From NCBI RefSeq assembly GCF_000144405.1, contig NC_014371.1, forward strand, positions 1,086,501 through 1,150,500: a stretch of 64,000 nucleotides of DNA. The letters run 5' to 3'. The first letter of the stretch is position 1; the number at the start of each line of letters is the position of its first letter. Positions 55,745 through 64,000 of the stretch are shown one piece after another. The stretch comes from Prevotella melaninogenica ATCC 25845 (GTDB lineage Bacteria > Bacteroidota > Bacteroidia > Bacteroidales > Bacteroidaceae). Below the pieces are notes generated by a model, which was given only the letters and a program-made list of their open reading frames with translations, was not told where the DNA came from and searched no databases. The position numbers and the translations under genes are program-made.

Positions 55745-58700
55745 TTAGTTGATTACTTTCGTTGTGCTTGTTGTACCGTTGCTATACTTCATTTGCTTGA
55801 TATACACGCCACGGCTCTGTGACTGACTTGTCTTTGTACCGTTAAGGCTGTAGTAGTCTACAGAAGCAATGTTACCGTCCTGCGCCTTTTGTATGGCTGC
55901 GATAGCGTCTGCAGTCTTAGAAACAATGACATACACACCGCCCTTCACTGTAGGGAAGCTGATTTCGTCATCATTGATTCGCTTTGCCTTAACCGTCTTT
56001 CCGTCAGCAGTCGTCACCTTATAATCCTTTGCTACGTTAGTATATTTCACAATACAGGTTGTACCCATGTTTGAAACAATCTGTACCTTCGTAGCCTTCG
56101 CAGCAGCCCAATCAATGTCAACGGTGAAGTTGCCCACTGCCTTCAAGCCCTTCACTGAACCCTTTTGCCAGAATGTTGTTGGCAAGGCAGGGAGAATCAC
56201 GAGCTTATCATTATGACTCTGCAGGAGCATCTCGGCTACACCGGCTGTATAACCGAAGTTACCATCAATCTGATAAGGTGCATGAGCATCCCAGAGATTC
56301 TCATAGATACCACCTGCAGCCTCGTTTGTTCCGGTGTCCCAAGTCTGCTGTAAAGCACGCTTGATAAGGTTATGACAGTGCTGACCTTCGTAGGCACGGG
56401 CATTAAGGTTTATCTTATGACCGAGTGACCAACCAGTTCCATGACCATCACCACGAGCTATCAGCGACTGACGAGCAGCCTCAAAGACGGTCTTATCGGC
56501 ATCTTCACTAATCTGCGTACAAGGATAAAGCCCCATCAAATGAGAGATATGGCGGTGTGCCTTATACTCGTTTACACCGATTTTGCTTGGGTTATTAAAC
56601 TGTGAAGAGTACTTCCATTCACGAAGATAAGTCTGTCCATCAGCAGGATTTACCTCTGTATGGCAACCGTCATCGAGCTTAGCAAAGTAGGTTGCAAGCG
56701 AATCACGGAACGCCTTTGACACTACATCATCACCGAGAACCTTAATCGCCTTGCGTGTGTTATTGAAGAGGTCCCAAACCAACTGCTGGCTGTGTGCGGT
56801 AGCATTCTCCGTTGGTCCGTGTTCTGGCGACCACTCATTAGGACATTCATAGGTGCCGTCAGCAGCCTTCACAAGTTTCTTAAACCAATAGTCGACAGCC
56901 GACTTCATCGCAGGGAATGCCTTTGCGCGGAGGAAATCCTTATCCATTGTGTAGGTATAATGCTGCCAGAGGTGCTGGCAATACCATGCATTAGCAACGG
57001 TATAGGTGTTGGCAAAGGTAGTACCAGAGCCATAGATGTTATTCTCTGTTGGTAAAGTCCAACCTGTATTTACGTGACCCATGTCCTGTGCAAAGCGACG
57101 CCATGTAGGTTTCACACATGCCTCACGATAGATATAATCGAGGAATGGGCGGTGAAGTTCAGAGAGGTTGGTTGGCTCAGCAGGCCAGTAGTTCATCTGT
57201 ACGTTGATATTCGCATGGATATCAGAGTGCCATGCTGGTGTGTTGTTGTCGTTCCAAATACCCTGTAAGTTAGCTGGGAGCGATACGCCACGGCTTGAAC
57301 TGATGAGGAGGTAACGACCATAATTGAAGTAGAGTTCCTCTAAGAAGAGGTTGTCATGCTGGTTGTCACGATAGCTGCTGATGAGCTGTGGGGTTGGAAT
57401 ATTGTTCTTAACATCACTGAGGGTCAGCTGACAACGATCGAAGAGCGACTTATAATCGGCCTTATGTGCTGCTAACAAAGCATCGTAACCCTTGTTCTGT
57501 GCATCATTCACTGTCGCTGCTGCACGACCTGCAAGGAGGTTAGCTCCAGACACATATGTCGGTGCGTCGGGGTCGAAGTCCGTCAAACCACGGAGATAAA
57601 CAGTCATACTATTGGCACCATTTACCTCAATAATGCCCTTTGCATTCTTAGTAATCGTACCGCCATCTGTCACAATGCGCGCTGCACAATAATAGCTCTC
57701 TGGTGTTGTTGCGCCATGATCATCTTGGCGAGCGACCTGACCATCAAAGGTAATCGTTGCCTGATTGTTATTGTCAACGGTATAACTTACGTTACGTCCG
57801 TTCTGATTCTTCAGTGTAAGGGTTGTATTGATTTTACCGTTCTGTGAGGCTGTATAGCGAACTACCACACAGCTATCAGGATTGCTTGCGAAGTAAGTAC
57901 GACTGTATGCCACGCCATCCATCGTATATTTCACACCTGCTACGGCATCGTTGATATCAAGGTAACGCACGTAGTCTGTTACCTTTGACATTCCACGACT
58001 GCGGATATAAAGGTTACCAAAGTTAAGATAATAACCATAAGCAGCCGTACTCGTCAGCCCACCGAGCTTACCGCTCCAAAGGGTCTTATCGTTAAACTGT
58101 ACGTCGTCAATGGCAACATCGCCCATCAAAGTTGCACCAAACTGACCATTTCCGATAGGAAGACAAGAGGTCATCCAGTTCGTTGCGGGTTTTGTATACC
58201 AAAGCGTATATTTGTTGGCAGGATTAAAAGTAGTAATACCTGACACTGGGACCAATGCTTCTGCTGGTACGAAGCGCACTACATTACCACCATCGCCTAA
58301 GTCCCAGAAGCTGATTAACCTACCTTCACCAGCACCTTGGAACATATTAAAGAAGTTACGTCCTGTGGTTGACTTACCAATCTCGAAGCCACCCAATGAG
58401 TTATTTGACTCCACCATCGTAAAGAGCGTATCCTTCACATTGTGGGCCTTTGCTGCGTTGACGTATGAATCGCTGATATAAAGAATCTTTCCACTCTTGC
58501 TAACAAAAGAGTATTTGCCGTCTTTCTCTGATACACGCCATAGCATGTCATCAAGATTACCATTATGCAATGAGGCTGTTTGGCAGGTTGCCTTATCCCC
58601 CTTGGCACTCAAAAGCCAGTTACCAGTCTGGAACTGGATGTAATAATAAACAGGATTTGCAGCTGTTGAGATGACTGGCATATAGTATGGGAACTCCATG

Positions 58701-59236
58701 TCATCCTTGCTAACAAAGGTCAACACGTTGTTGATGTCGCCCTTATCCCACAGTCCAATCTCTTGTCCAGCCCTAATCTCTCCCACTTGGTTCATCGCAT
58801 GACTGTTAGTAGAGTCTGGTGCCAACTCGAATGCACCTGTTCCAAAGCTGGTATTCATACTCTGGAAGATGTGGAATGAGGTGATATCTGTAGCCTTAGT
58901 AGCCGCCATAAAACGCGAACTATAAGGATTTGTGCCATTGACATAAAGGGTACGACCGCTCTTACTTACCAACTGGTACTTCTTATTACGACCAAAGTTC
59001 TCTGCTGCTACCACCTTCCATAACTGGCGACCTCCATTCATAACCTGTGGAACGGCAGTAAGGCACTTTTGCTTTTCGCCCTTGTCTTCCAACACGTTGT
59101 TAGAACGAAGATACTTAACGTAATACCAATGCTCATTGCCTTTGGTACTGATGCGAGGATAACCTTGTGCAAAAACTTGTCCGACACATACGACAGACAA
59201 GAGAAAAGCAGCACAAAGACGCTTACAGATGTTCAT
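55745..59236 (-). CDS. Secreted GH95 α-L-fucosidase with N-terminal β-trefoil-like domains
   Basis: A 1163-aa enzyme. It has a signal peptide (1-23, ending VFA), then two related ~150-residue domains (about 30-330; repeated W-YVKYLRSN and W-YYIQFQTG starts). The GH95 catalytic region starts at TLWYTKPATNWMTSCLPIGNG. Residues matching known GH95 catalytic positions are the Asn pair in NINVQMNYWPAEP, the Glu in EWSPEHGPTEN and the Asp in QIDGNFGYTAG. The C-terminus VDYYSLNGTKTSQSQSRGVY is a sorting-like tail. GH95 enzymes release α1,2-linked fucose from galactose, as in host H-antigens and milk glycans. Removing fucose would expose galactose for the adjacent GH2 enzyme. Confidence 0.92.
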   Translation of the reverse strand: MNICKRLCAAFLLSVVCVGQVFAQGYPRISTKGNEHWYYVKYLRSNNVLEDKGEKQKCLTAVPQVMNGGRQLWKVVAAENFGRNKKYQLVSKSGRTLYVNGTNPYSSRFMAATKATDITSFHIFQSMNTSFGTGAFELAPDSTNSHAMNQVGEIRAGQEIGLWDKGDINNVLTFVSKDDMEFPYYMPVISTAANPVYYYIQFQTGNWLLSAKGDKATCQTASLHNGNLDDMLWRVSEKDGKYSFVSKSGKILYISDSYVNAAKAHNVKDTLFTMVESNNSLGGFEIGKSTTGRNFFNMFQGAGEGRLISFWDLGDGGNVVRFVPAEALVPVSGITTFNPANKYTLWYTKPATNWMTSCLPIGNGQFGATLMGDVAIDDVQFNDKTLWSGKLGGLTSTAAYGYYLNFGNLYIRSRGMSKVTDYVRYLDINDAVAGVKYTMDGVAYSRTYFASNPDSCVVVRYTASQNGKINTTLTLKNQNGRNVSYTVDNNNQATITFDGQVARQDDHGATTPESYYCAARIVTDGGTITKNAKGIIEVNGANSMTVYLRGLTDFDPDAPTYVSGANLLAGRAAATVNDAQNKGYDALLAAHKADYKSLFDRCQLTLSDVKNNIPTPQLISSYRDNQHDNLFLEELYFNYGRYLLISSSRGVSLPANLQGIWNDNNTPAWHSDIHANINVQMNYWPAEPTNLSELHRPFLDYIYREACVKPTWRRFAQDMGHVNTGWTLPTENNIYGSGTTFANTYTVANAWYCQHLWQHYTYTMDKDFLRAKAFPAMKSAVDYWFKKLVKAADGTYECPNEWSPEHGPTENATAHSQQLVWDLFNNTRKAIKVLGDDVVSKAFRDSLATYFAKLDDGCHTEVNPADGQTYLREWKYSSQFNNPSKIGVNEYKAHRHISHLMGLYPCTQISEDADKTVFEAARQSLIARGDGHGTGWSLGHKINLNARAYEGQHCHNLIKRALQQTWDTGTNEAAGGIYENLWDAHAPYQIDGNFGYTAGVAEMLLQSHNDKLVILPALPTTFWQKGSVKGLKAVGNFTVDIDWAAAKATKVQIVSNMGTTCIVKYTNVAKDYKVTTADGKTVKAKRINDDEISFPTVKGGVYVIVSKTADAIAAIQKAQDGNIASVDYYSLNGTKTSQSQSRGVYIKQMKYSNGTTSTTKVIN

Positions 59237-60022
59237 AAAAAGAAATTGTGATAATTATTTAATTATTAATGTTGAACAATAAGACGAAAAGGAGGCCGTG
59301 TTAGTATCGTTAACTCTCCACTTACCCATGAAGTGATGCCATGCTGCGTTCTCTCACATATTGAGGATATTATTTGTATTTCTGTCGCTGCTAATAGATG
59401 TTAGTTCCTACTTGTTAGGCTTTACTTTTGGCTTTTTCAAAGGAAGGCTTCTTGTCTTTAAGTTTATGGCAAATATAAACATATTCTTTTAATTATTCAT
59501 TGTTATAAATACAATGTTTTATATTTTTAACCATTATAATCCGATAAAAATTAAATGATTTATGTCCTTATGCATAGTCATCTTTAAGTTTCCTATTACT
59601 ATTAAAGCCTAAACTGGTTGTTTTATTATCGAGTATCTTGCCTATCATTACAACAAAGGCATAGCGAATTACGTCAAGTTACAAAGATAAGTAAAATATT
59701 GATGAGAAAATAAAATAACCATTTGCAGAGCATTCAGCGCCCCGCACCATATGTGCGAAGCATCCGCACACGATGTGCTAAGCACCGTCACCACAGCATT
59801 AAGCCCATACTTCACCTTTCAGAATTGATACTTTATACTTATGATCACCCATGTTGGAAACGCTGAAGAAGACTGAAGATATTTTACAAAGCTATATATA
59901 AGGTATATACCGAGTGGAACACCCTCCGTATTTGCACCCTTTAATATCATAATCAGCCATTCCGTAGTAAGATTCACTTATACTTTCTCATTATAAAATA
60001 TAACGAAATAGTTACTTTTTTA
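59237..60022. other. Gene-free intergenic stretch
   Basis: AT-rich spacer between the divergent GH95 and HicB-like genes. It holds a TATATTTG box on the minus strand (59477-59470) that may be the -7 element of the GH95 gene. A short motif at 59738-59785 ('cgcaccatatgtgcg ... gtgctaagcac') recurs in altered form at 51585-51650. No gene was seen on either strand. Confidence 0.5.
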
Positions 60023-60054
60023 TTTGGAAGTTTATAACTTTATTGTTACCTTTG
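60023..60054 (+). promoter_or_regulatory. Promoter of the HicB-like gene
   Basis: TTTG (60023-60026), a 20-nt spacer and TACCTTTG (60047-60054): a full match to the Bacteroidota consensus, about 44 bp before the ATG. Confidence 0.8.
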
Positions 60055-60097
60055 TAGCGTCATTCAGACAAACAGTGAGCATACAACAAACAGAGCA

Positions 60098-60496
60098 ATG
60101 AAAAAGGTTACAATTATCGTTGAACAGGCTTCTGATGGAAGTTACTGGTGCAGAACAGCTGAGGATATTGCAGGAATAGGTCTCAATTCATGCGGTGATA
60201 CTGTGGAACAAGCCAAGCAGGACTTGATAGACTGCTATCAAGAAGCTAAGGAAGACTTGGAAGAGCAAGGTAAGACTATGCCTGTCGTAGAATTTGTTTA
60301 TAAATATGATTTACAGTCATTCTTCAACTATTTCAGTTTTCTCAACGTTACCGAAATAGCCAAAAGAGCTGGTATCAATCCGTCTTTGATGCGCCAGTAT
60401 AATAGTGGTATCAAAAATGCTGGTGAGAAAACCTACGAACGATTAGCAGCATGTTTGGACGGAATAAAGGCGGAACTACAAGCGGCATCTTTCTAA
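60098..60496 (+). CDS. HicB-like antitoxin/regulator without an adjacent HicA
   Basis: A 132-aa protein. Residues 1-70 form a partly degraded RNase-H-like HicB fold (VTIIVEQASDGSYWCRTAED, GLNSCGDTVEQAKQDLIDCY). Residues 85-128 form a Cro-type helix-turn-helix (VTEIAKRAGINPSLMRQYNSGIKN ... YERLAACLDGI). HicB antitoxins normally neutralise a ~60-aa HicA RNase encoded next to them. No HicA-like ORF lies upstream (860-bp spacer) or downstream (repeat array), so this is an orphan, perhaps a DNA-binding regulator. It has its own good promoter and terminator. Confidence 0.8.
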   Translation: MKKVTIIVEQASDGSYWCRTAEDIAGIGLNSCGDTVEQAKQDLIDCYQEAKEDLEEQGKTMPVVEFVYKYDLQSFFNYFSFLNVTEIAKRAGINPSLMRQYNSGIKNAGEKTYERLAACLDGIKAELQAASF

Positions 60497-60530
60497 GAAC
60501 CGCAGGTTTTCATTATATAAAAGACTCTCT

Positions 60531-60566
60531 AAGCCTCTGGTGCGTGAAGCATCAGGGGCTTTTTTG
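60531..60566 (+). terminator. Terminator of the HicB-like gene
   Basis: A 13-bp stem (60531-60543 with 60549-60561, two G-T pairs), a 5-nt loop and a T run. Confidence 0.85.
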
Positions 60567-60579
60567 ACGGAATAACGAG

Positions 60580-60912
60580 TGGACAAGTGAACCAGTTGAT
60601 TGTAGACAGGGTAAATGAAGACAAAGCAACAGGGTAAGTTGACGAGTTAACGAGTAGACGAGTTGACAAGTTGCTTGCAAAGAGAGACAAAGTAACAAAG
60701 GAACAAAGGGGGTCAAGTAACAAGTTTACGAGTGGACAAGTGAACAAGTTACTTGTTATAAAGAACAATTTGTTCTTATGTTACTTTGTCTCTCTTTGCA
60801 AGCAACTCGCTAACTTGTCTACTCGTTAACTTGTCAACTTAACAACGCAATCAACTCGTTAACTTGTCTACTCGTTTACTCGTCCACCCGTTGACTTGTC
60901 CACTCGTCTACC
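60580..60912. repeat. Family C octamer array 3, arranged as a long inverted repeat
   Basis: The left side has AGTnnACR octamers on the plus strand and the right side has the same units in reverse complement. Inside lies a perfect 27-bp inverted repeat (60671-60697 with 60779-60805) of non-octamer sequence. Together they could form a hairpin or cruciform of well over 100 bp per arm. The array reaches to within a few bases of the GHL10 stop codon. It fills the gap 60567-60914. Confidence 0.88.
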
Positions 60913-60914
60913 TG

Positions 60915-62615
60915 TTAACTACCCCTCCTAACCATAAATGCCCCTAAGGTGAAGGACTTCTTCTTGTGGTTATAGACCTTGAGAGAATACATACCGTCGG
61001 ACAGGGAACCGATATATAACTGGTTGTTTCTTACCGATTTAGCGTTGACAATGCGGAGGATGACACCCTGCAAAGAGAGGATTACATAACGATCGGCATC
61101 CGTTAGCTTTGCTGCAGCAGGGAGGGTGAGCGTGTTACCATCATTAGCGAGCAGTGTAGCAGGAGACTTCGAAAGCGATGTAGACTTCATATTCTCCTGT
61201 AAAGCAGGCGTTTCAAGTCCGTAACGGTCCATACCTCTGACCGCAAAATAGAGGTTAGGATTCACGTTCTTCAACTGCAGCGTCTGCCCAGTATAACGTG
61301 CAAAGAGCAGGTTTCGCGCATCCTCAGTATCAACAGGATAGGTGTAGCTGGCGTATATATTATAATAAGGAGTGACCGCCTTCCACCTCAGAATCACCGA
61401 CTTATCCTCTCGACGTTCTACCAATGAAGAGTTGACAGCATATGGCATGGCAGCCGTTGACACAACACCCTGCATCTTATGAGGGAGAGAAAGCGTAGCA
61501 TTAAACTGCTTCTCAAAGTCGTAGACACCCTGCTTATTAGCCGTGAGGAAGTAAGAACGGAAGTGAGCATGTCCCACTCCGAGGTCACGACTGACGTACA
61601 TCTGGCGGGTGAGGTCGCCCAAAGTCCAATTACCCTCACGTGGATCGAGGAAGTAAGTACCCAAACCTGTCACTATCTCACGCTTATAAGCATTCTCAAC
61701 CCAGTCTGCAACAAAAGGATAATAGTTGTCGCCACGGAAGTATTGCATCGGATAGAGCTGGTCCATCAACCCTAATCTCATCCACTCCTGCGCCTCTTGT
61801 GAAACACGGTCGTGGGCATTGAAATTCTTTGAACTATAACGACTGAGGTCGGCATGCTTACCGATTGGCGAGCACGACATCTTCACCCATGGTTTGATAG
61901 CCTTCACCTCATCATGAATAGCACGTACAATGGCTGTAATATTGCTGCGACGCTGGTCGGGCGTATCGCCATCACGGTAAGAAGGACGTGGCCATCCGTC
62001 AGGGTAGCGGATATAGTCGAGGTTGATACCGTCCACATCATACTTTCTTACAATCTCTCCACAGACAGAGGCAAGGTAAGGGGCAACACTCGGATCGGCA
62101 GGGTCGAGATAAGAACCCGTTGAGAAGTTTCTAATTCGAAAGCCCTTCTTCATCAGCGTTCTACAGCCCAATGAGTTTTTTGCACCCACCGGAATCGTCG
62201 CTATCCATGCGTGAATTTCCATGCCACGTTTGTGACATTCCTCTACGGCAAAGCTGAGTGGGTCGTAGCCATAGCCCGGTGCCCTACCCTCAACGCCAGT
62301 GATACACTGGTCCCATGGCTCAATATCCGACGGATAAATCGTAGCTGCACGCACACGTGCCTGCAAGAGTACAGTATTGATATTCGCCTTCTGGTATTTA
62401 TCGAGAATGTCAATAAGTTCCTGCTTTTGCAGTTTGATGCTCTCTTCCGACCGTGCGTAATTCTTCGGCCAATCAAGACTGGCAAGTGTCGTAAGCCACA
62501 CGGCACGCGTCTCCCGCTTCGGCATTCGCTTCGTAAGATAGTCGGAGAGATTCGTCTGTGCTTGTGTTGTCATCGTTATTACGCAAAGGAGCGTAAATAA
62601 AAAAAGCTTCTTCAT
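60915..62615 (-). CDS. GHL10-type glycosyl hydrolase-like protein (DUF187)
   Basis: A 566-aa exported protein with signal peptide (1-19, ending TQA). The catalytic-type TIM barrel (about 33-350) has RETRAVWLTTLASLDWPKNY, NINTVLLQARVRAATIYPS, HKRGMEIHAWIATIPVG and VDGINLDYIRYP, all typical of the GHL10/DUF187 family. A fibronectin-like domain (about 385-470) and a C-terminal β-domain ending SLSDGMYSLKVYNHKKKSFT (sorting-tail style) follow. Family members act on bacterial cell-wall or related glycans in a few studied cases; the substrate here cannot be read from the sequence. It stands alone between the octamer array and a repeat-rich gap. Confidence 0.88.
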   Translation of the reverse strand: MKKLFLFTLLCVITMTTQAQTNLSDYLTKRMPKRETRAVWLTTLASLDWPKNYARSEESIKLQKQELIDILDKYQKANINTVLLQARVRAATIYPSDIEPWDQCITGVEGRAPGYGYDPLSFAVEECHKRGMEIHAWIATIPVGAKNSLGCRTLMKKGFRIRNFSTGSYLDPADPSVAPYLASVCGEIVRKYDVDGINLDYIRYPDGWPRPSYRDGDTPDQRRSNITAIVRAIHDEVKAIKPWVKMSCSPIGKHADLSRYSSKNFNAHDRVSQEAQEWMRLGLMDQLYPMQYFRGDNYYPFVADWVENAYKREIVTGLGTYFLDPREGNWTLGDLTRQMYVSRDLGVGHAHFRSYFLTANKQGVYDFEKQFNATLSLPHKMQGVVSTAAMPYAVNSSLVERREDKSVILRWKAVTPYYNIYASYTYPVDTEDARNLLFARYTGQTLQLKNVNPNLYFAVRGMDRYGLETPALQENMKSTSLSKSPATLLANDGNTLTLPAAAKLTDADRYVILSLQGVILRIVNAKSVRNNQLYIGSLSDGMYSLKVYNHKKKSFTLGAFMVRRGS

Positions 62616-62954
62616 ATATGAAATGATAATATACGTGAATTTGAGCGACTAATTAACCTGAGTTCAATGGGGTATAAGTATCTGTAAATTCAGTGATTAA
62701 TGAAATTCTACCCCCTTATCCTGTGCGCTCTAAAGAACTACAAACAGAAACCACAATAGCCACCGAGGGCAAAATTACTAAATTATTTCGTATGGCAGAT
62801 GACTTCTATTCGTTTTTTAATATATTGTGACGAAATACACGTTAAATCCACGCTAAAAAGCGGTTTATGCGGAAGGAGGAGTGATAAAGTCTGTTTGCTT
62901 CAGTCATTTAGAACGATAAGGCTACTACCTAAGTTTAGGACATCTGACGAAATG

Positions 62955-63055
62955 TCACACAGAGAAACGGAGTGTACGGAGGTTTTATTTAAACATACAC
63001 AACCTACAGAGGCACCGATGGTGCAGAGAGCAAAGGAATATAAAAGCAATATTTA
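62955..63055 (+). repeat. Family B dispersed repeat, copy 2
   Basis: A copy of the element at 17097: 'cacacagagaaacggag', 'ggaggttttatttaa' and 'cagaggcaccgatggtgcag'. It lies just left of family A copy 7. Confidence 0.75.
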
Positions 63056-63107
63056 ATCCCTTATCAGTTGAGAATTGTAAACTATTTTCATGCAGTTCAA
63101 AACCGAC

Positions 63108-63208
63108 ACATGCTCTTTTGGCTTCTTAAAGACGCCTAATTGGCTTGCAAAAGATGCCCTTTAAGAGTCTTACTAACGCCCTTTGGGAGCCTTAATAAGC
63201 ACCTTTTG
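63108..63208 (-). repeat. Family A dispersed repeat, copy 7 (minus orientation)
   Basis: Reverse-complement copy with the 'gacgcctaattggcttgc' variant also seen in copy 5. Flanks from 63070 to 63330 match those of copy 2 at 16828-17090. The gap 62616-63557 contains no gene. Confidence 0.85.
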
Positions 63209-63339
63209 AAATCCCTTTTTGCAAATACTTGATAACAAGCAACTTACAGTGACACTAAAACAGTTCACTTTTAAGCTATTCTCCTACCTTTTCTTCGAAT
63301 ATTTTGTCAATATATTTCTTCGCCTTACTACGCTAAAAT

Positions 63340-63440
63340 TCACTCGGAGGAACGGAGGTTATGGAGGTTTTATTTAAGGGTATGTTGCTGACAGAGGCAC
63401 CAATGGTGTAGGGAGTGAAGGAGTATAACAGCAATGTTTA
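63340..63440 (+). repeat. Family B dispersed repeat, copy 3
   Basis: A copy of the element at 17097 and 62955, with 'ggaggttttatttaagg' and 'acagaggcaccaatggtgta'. It is at the same distance from family A copy 7 as copy B1 is from A copy 2. Confidence 0.75.
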
Positions 63441-63557
63441 TTGGGGAAAACAAATGACAAAGATATTAGAAGAAAATCATTTGCTATCTAAAATTAGGCT
63501 AATTAGACTAATTAGGACTAATTAAACTTATTGTTCTCATTGACCACCCAACACCCA

Positions 63558-63989
63558 TCAGCCATCACCTAACACCCTTTCTGCCTCTTGGAGGATTTCC
63601 TTATGGTCAAACGCTAAGTCGGGAAGTTCGGTCAAGGAGAACCACTTTGCTTGTGCAGCATCATCCAAACCGCTGACTTCTGCAGGTTTGTCAAGAATCG
63701 TGTAATAAGCCACGGTGATGATACGCTCACGTGGATCACGGTCGACAGCATCAAAGATACCAACACGATGCAGCTCGCCAACCACTAAACCAGTCTCTTC
63801 TTTCAACTCACGACGAGCAGCATCAATCGTTGTCTCGTCAATATCCATGAAGCCACCGGGGAATGCCCATTTCCCCTTACAAGGTTCGTTTTTCCGCTGT
63901 ATCAACAGCAGTTTCATCCCCTCATCAGTTCGGGTAAAAACAAGACAGTCAGCCGTTACGGCTGGGTGTGGGTAATTGTATGTGTACAT
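63558..63989 (-). CDS. Nudix hydrolase
   Basis: A 143-aa cytosolic pyrophosphohydrolase. The Nudix box is complete: G46-FMDID-E-TTIDAAR-RELKEETGL, fitting GX5EX7REUXEEXGU. The N-terminal HPAVTADCLVFTR and C-terminal AQAKWFSLTELPDLAFDHKEIL resemble ADP-ribose or NUDT1-like members. The precise substrate (ADP-ribose, an oxidised nucleotide or another nucleoside diphosphate derivative) cannot be decided. The gene starts 11 bp inside the right edge of the window; its ATG at 63989 gives a normal-length protein. Confidence 0.92.
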   Translation of the reverse strand: MYTYNYPHPAVTADCLVFTRTDEGMKLLLIQRKNEPCKGKWAFPGGFMDIDETTIDAARRELKEETGLVVGELHRVGIFDAVDRDPRERIITVAYYTILDKPAEVSGLDDAAQAKWFSLTELPDLAFDHKEILQEAERVLGDG

Positions 63990-64000
63990 TAGGTGTATTC

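Overview
The window looks like a chromosome segment of a Prevotella-type Bacteroidota. Supporting signs are TAnnTTTG (-7) promoter elements, CTnDOT-like mobile genes, a TonB receptor/lipoprotein locus, BspA-type leucine-rich-repeat proteins, fimbrillin-like lipoproteins, GH2/GH95 exoenzymes with short C-terminal sorting tails, and DUF5112/DUF5113-like sensor proteins. The genus call is inference from gene families; no rRNA is present to confirm it.

Layout. 1-1215: remains of an integrated element, with a decayed primase-like tail, an HNH endonuclease gene with an amber codon near its 5' end, and the 3' portion of a tRNA-Met gene that probably marks an attachment site. 1526-13384: a mosaic, truncated conjugative element holding a tyrosine integrase, a DUF1896 protein, a PcfK/PcfJ module and the end of a tra operon (TraO, DUF3872/TraQ, lysozyme). 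It carries two uncharacterised cargo proteins: a GHKL ATPase with a nuclease-like C-terminus and a protein with a HEPN-like C-terminal motif. A truncated IS transposase ends it. 13731-16625: a TOTE-type primase-helicase. 17226-22151: a two-component operon (membrane protein, response regulator, giant double sensor). 22995-29526: a TonB receptor with three lipoproteins behind a structured leader. 30367-35616: lipoproteins and two tandem BspA-type genes. 35833-37480: an AbiE toxin-antitoxin pair. 37857-42827: folC, dnaJ, grpE and an ABC-F ATPase, all on the minus strand. 43894-48792: two cassettes, each a short peptide gene followed by a fimbrillin-like lipoprotein gene. 50272-59236: an MFS sugar transporter, GH2 beta-galactosidase and GH95 fucosidase, a plausible fucosyl-galactose harvesting set. 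60098-63989: an orphan HicB-like regulator, a GHL10-type glycosidase and a Nudix hydrolase.

The gaps between transcription units from 13.5 kb onward are unusually rich in repeats: seven copies of a ~100-bp dispersed element (family A), a second element beside some copies (family B), three arrays of a degenerate 8-bp unit (family C), a 94-bp tandem array, and several TTCAAAGT-, AATTCATA- and TTAACTCC-type arrays. Family A was not seen in the mobile region (1-13.4 kb), and its copies sit only at transcription-unit boundaries. The strongest candidates for something undescribed are these repeat families, the peptide/fimbrillin cassettes, the GHKL-nuclease cargo protein and the structured leader before the TonB locus. 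All identifications come from reading the sequence and recalling families; no search was run.
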